Shown here: piece by piece, positions 63,495-64,000 of the stretch | Layout: every line of letters begins with the position of its first letter | Numbering within the stretch: position 1 is the first letter of the stretch | Origin: Solirubrobacter sp963837485 | GTDB lineage: Bacteria; Actinomycetota; Thermoleophilia; Solirubrobacterales; Solirubrobacteraceae | Reading direction: 5' to 3' | Length of the DNA: 64,000 bases | Assembly: GCA_963837485.1 (NCBI GenBank) | Contig: CAWINP010000010.1 | Coordinates: forward strand, 124,001-188,000 | Program-made: the position numbers and the translations under genes | The notes under the pieces: generated by a model | Seen by the model: only the letters and a program-made list of their open reading frames with translations | Database searches by the model: none | What the model was told of the DNA's origin: nothing

Positions 63495-64000
63495 CTACGT
63501 GGACCGGTGGGCAGCCCGACTCAGGGTTTCCTCGTCCGGCGGGTAGGTCCCTCTCAGCGGCCGGCCGATTTCGATCTCCTGCAGGATGAATCGCTCCAGC
63601 GACTCCTGCTCGGCCGCCGGCTCGGCGATCTCGTCGGCCAGATGCGCGGGGATGCACACGACCCCCTCCTCGTCGCCGACGATGATGTCGCCGGGGTAGA
63701 CGGCGACCTCGGCGCAGCCGATCGGGATCTGCATGTCGACGGCGTGGTGCTGGGCGAGGTTGGTCAGCGGGCTCGCGCCTCTCGCGTAGGCCGGCATCCG
63801 GAGCCGCTTGATCTCCGGCGTGTCTCTCAGCGTCCCGTCGGTGACCAGCCCGGCGGCGCCTCGCACCTGCAGCCGGGTCGCGAGGATGTTCCCCGCCGAG
63901 GCCGCTCGGGTCTGCCCGCGGCAGTCCATCACGAGGACGTGGCCCGGCGGCACCGACTCGATCGCCTTGCGCTGCGGGTGCTCGTAGTCCTTGAAGACCT
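63495..64000 (-). CDS. RraA-like / 4-hydroxy-4-methyl-2-oxoglutarate aldolase family protein (5' end outside the window)
   Basis: 168 codons enter from the right edge. VLVMDCRGQTRAASAGNILA, TRLQVRGAAGLVTDGTLRDT, PIGCAEVAVYPGDIIVGDEE and GVVCIPAHLADEIAE form the conserved RraA/HMG-aldolase core, including the G-x-R-D metal-binding region (G...LRD). Family members are either RNase E inhibitors or class II pyruvate aldolases. In an actinobacterium, aldolase activity on aromatic-degradation products is more likely. Confidence 0.88.
   Translation of the reverse strand, partial: VFKDYEHPQRKAIESVPPGHVLVMDCRGQTRAASAGNILATRLQVRGAAGLVTDGTLRDTPEIKRLRMPAYARGASPLTNLAQHHAVDMQIPIGCAEVAVYPGDIIVGDEEGVVCIPAHLADEIAEPAAEQESLERFILQEIEIGRPLRGTYPPDEETLSRAAHRST

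Overview
The window is GC-rich DNA (strong G/C preference at third codon positions, many GTG and TTG starts, repeated 4-base ATGA/GTGA gene overlaps) of an actinobacterium-like chromosome. A luciferase-like, probably F420-dependent oxidoreductase, a groES-groEL pair behind a CIRCE operator with a GGM-tailed GroEL, a BsaP-type biotin synthase helper and small XerD-like integrases together suggest a soil member of the Solirubrobacterales/Thermoleophilia type. That placement is inference; no rRNA or tRNA gene is present.

Left part (1-9.7 kb): a minus-strand operon (ABC importer ATPase, permease, binding lipoprotein, LLM oxidoreductase, enoyl-CoA hydratase, alpha/beta-hydrolase fused to a Baeyer-Villiger-type monooxygenase) faces an aldehyde dehydrogenase, an NTF2-like protein and a decayed Old Yellow Enzyme gene across two back-to-back near-consensus promoters. 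It reads as uptake and oxidation of a ketone-bearing small molecule.

Middle (9.7-44 kb): accessory DNA mixed with decayed genes. It holds a J-like/Ig-like/membrane protein, a glycerophosphodiesterase, a CmoB-like methyltransferase, groESL, an opine-dehydrogenase-like gene, two homologous broken integrases about 6 kb apart in the same orientation, an IS3-like transposase with frameshifts, an NTF2-cupin fusion, a large ATPase-LuxR regulator, a ScyD/ScyE-like secreted protein, two RTX-repeat loci (one intact, one broken), a secreted GH3 glycosidase, a MarR regulator with two identical operators facing a quinone-oxidoreductase-like gene, two SRPBCC paralogues, an MFS exporter, and glyA behind a ZTP riboswitch. 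As given, glyA carries a one-base frameshift.

Right part (44-64 kb): compact operons. (i) A DpgC-like cofactor-free dioxygenase, a phenylacetate-CoA-ligase-like enzyme and a Tat-exported bicovalent flavin oxidase are joined by GTGA overlaps, a candidate aryl-acetate pathway. (ii) metY, a CoA-binding protein, metX and mtnA form a methionine synthesis/salvage operon. (iii) A LysR/EamA divergent pair is followed by an acyl-CoA synthetase. (iv) A minus-strand run of GNAT, Nudix, metallophosphoesterase, bioA, bioD, bioB, bsaP and bioF makes biotin. An RraA-like gene runs off the right edge.
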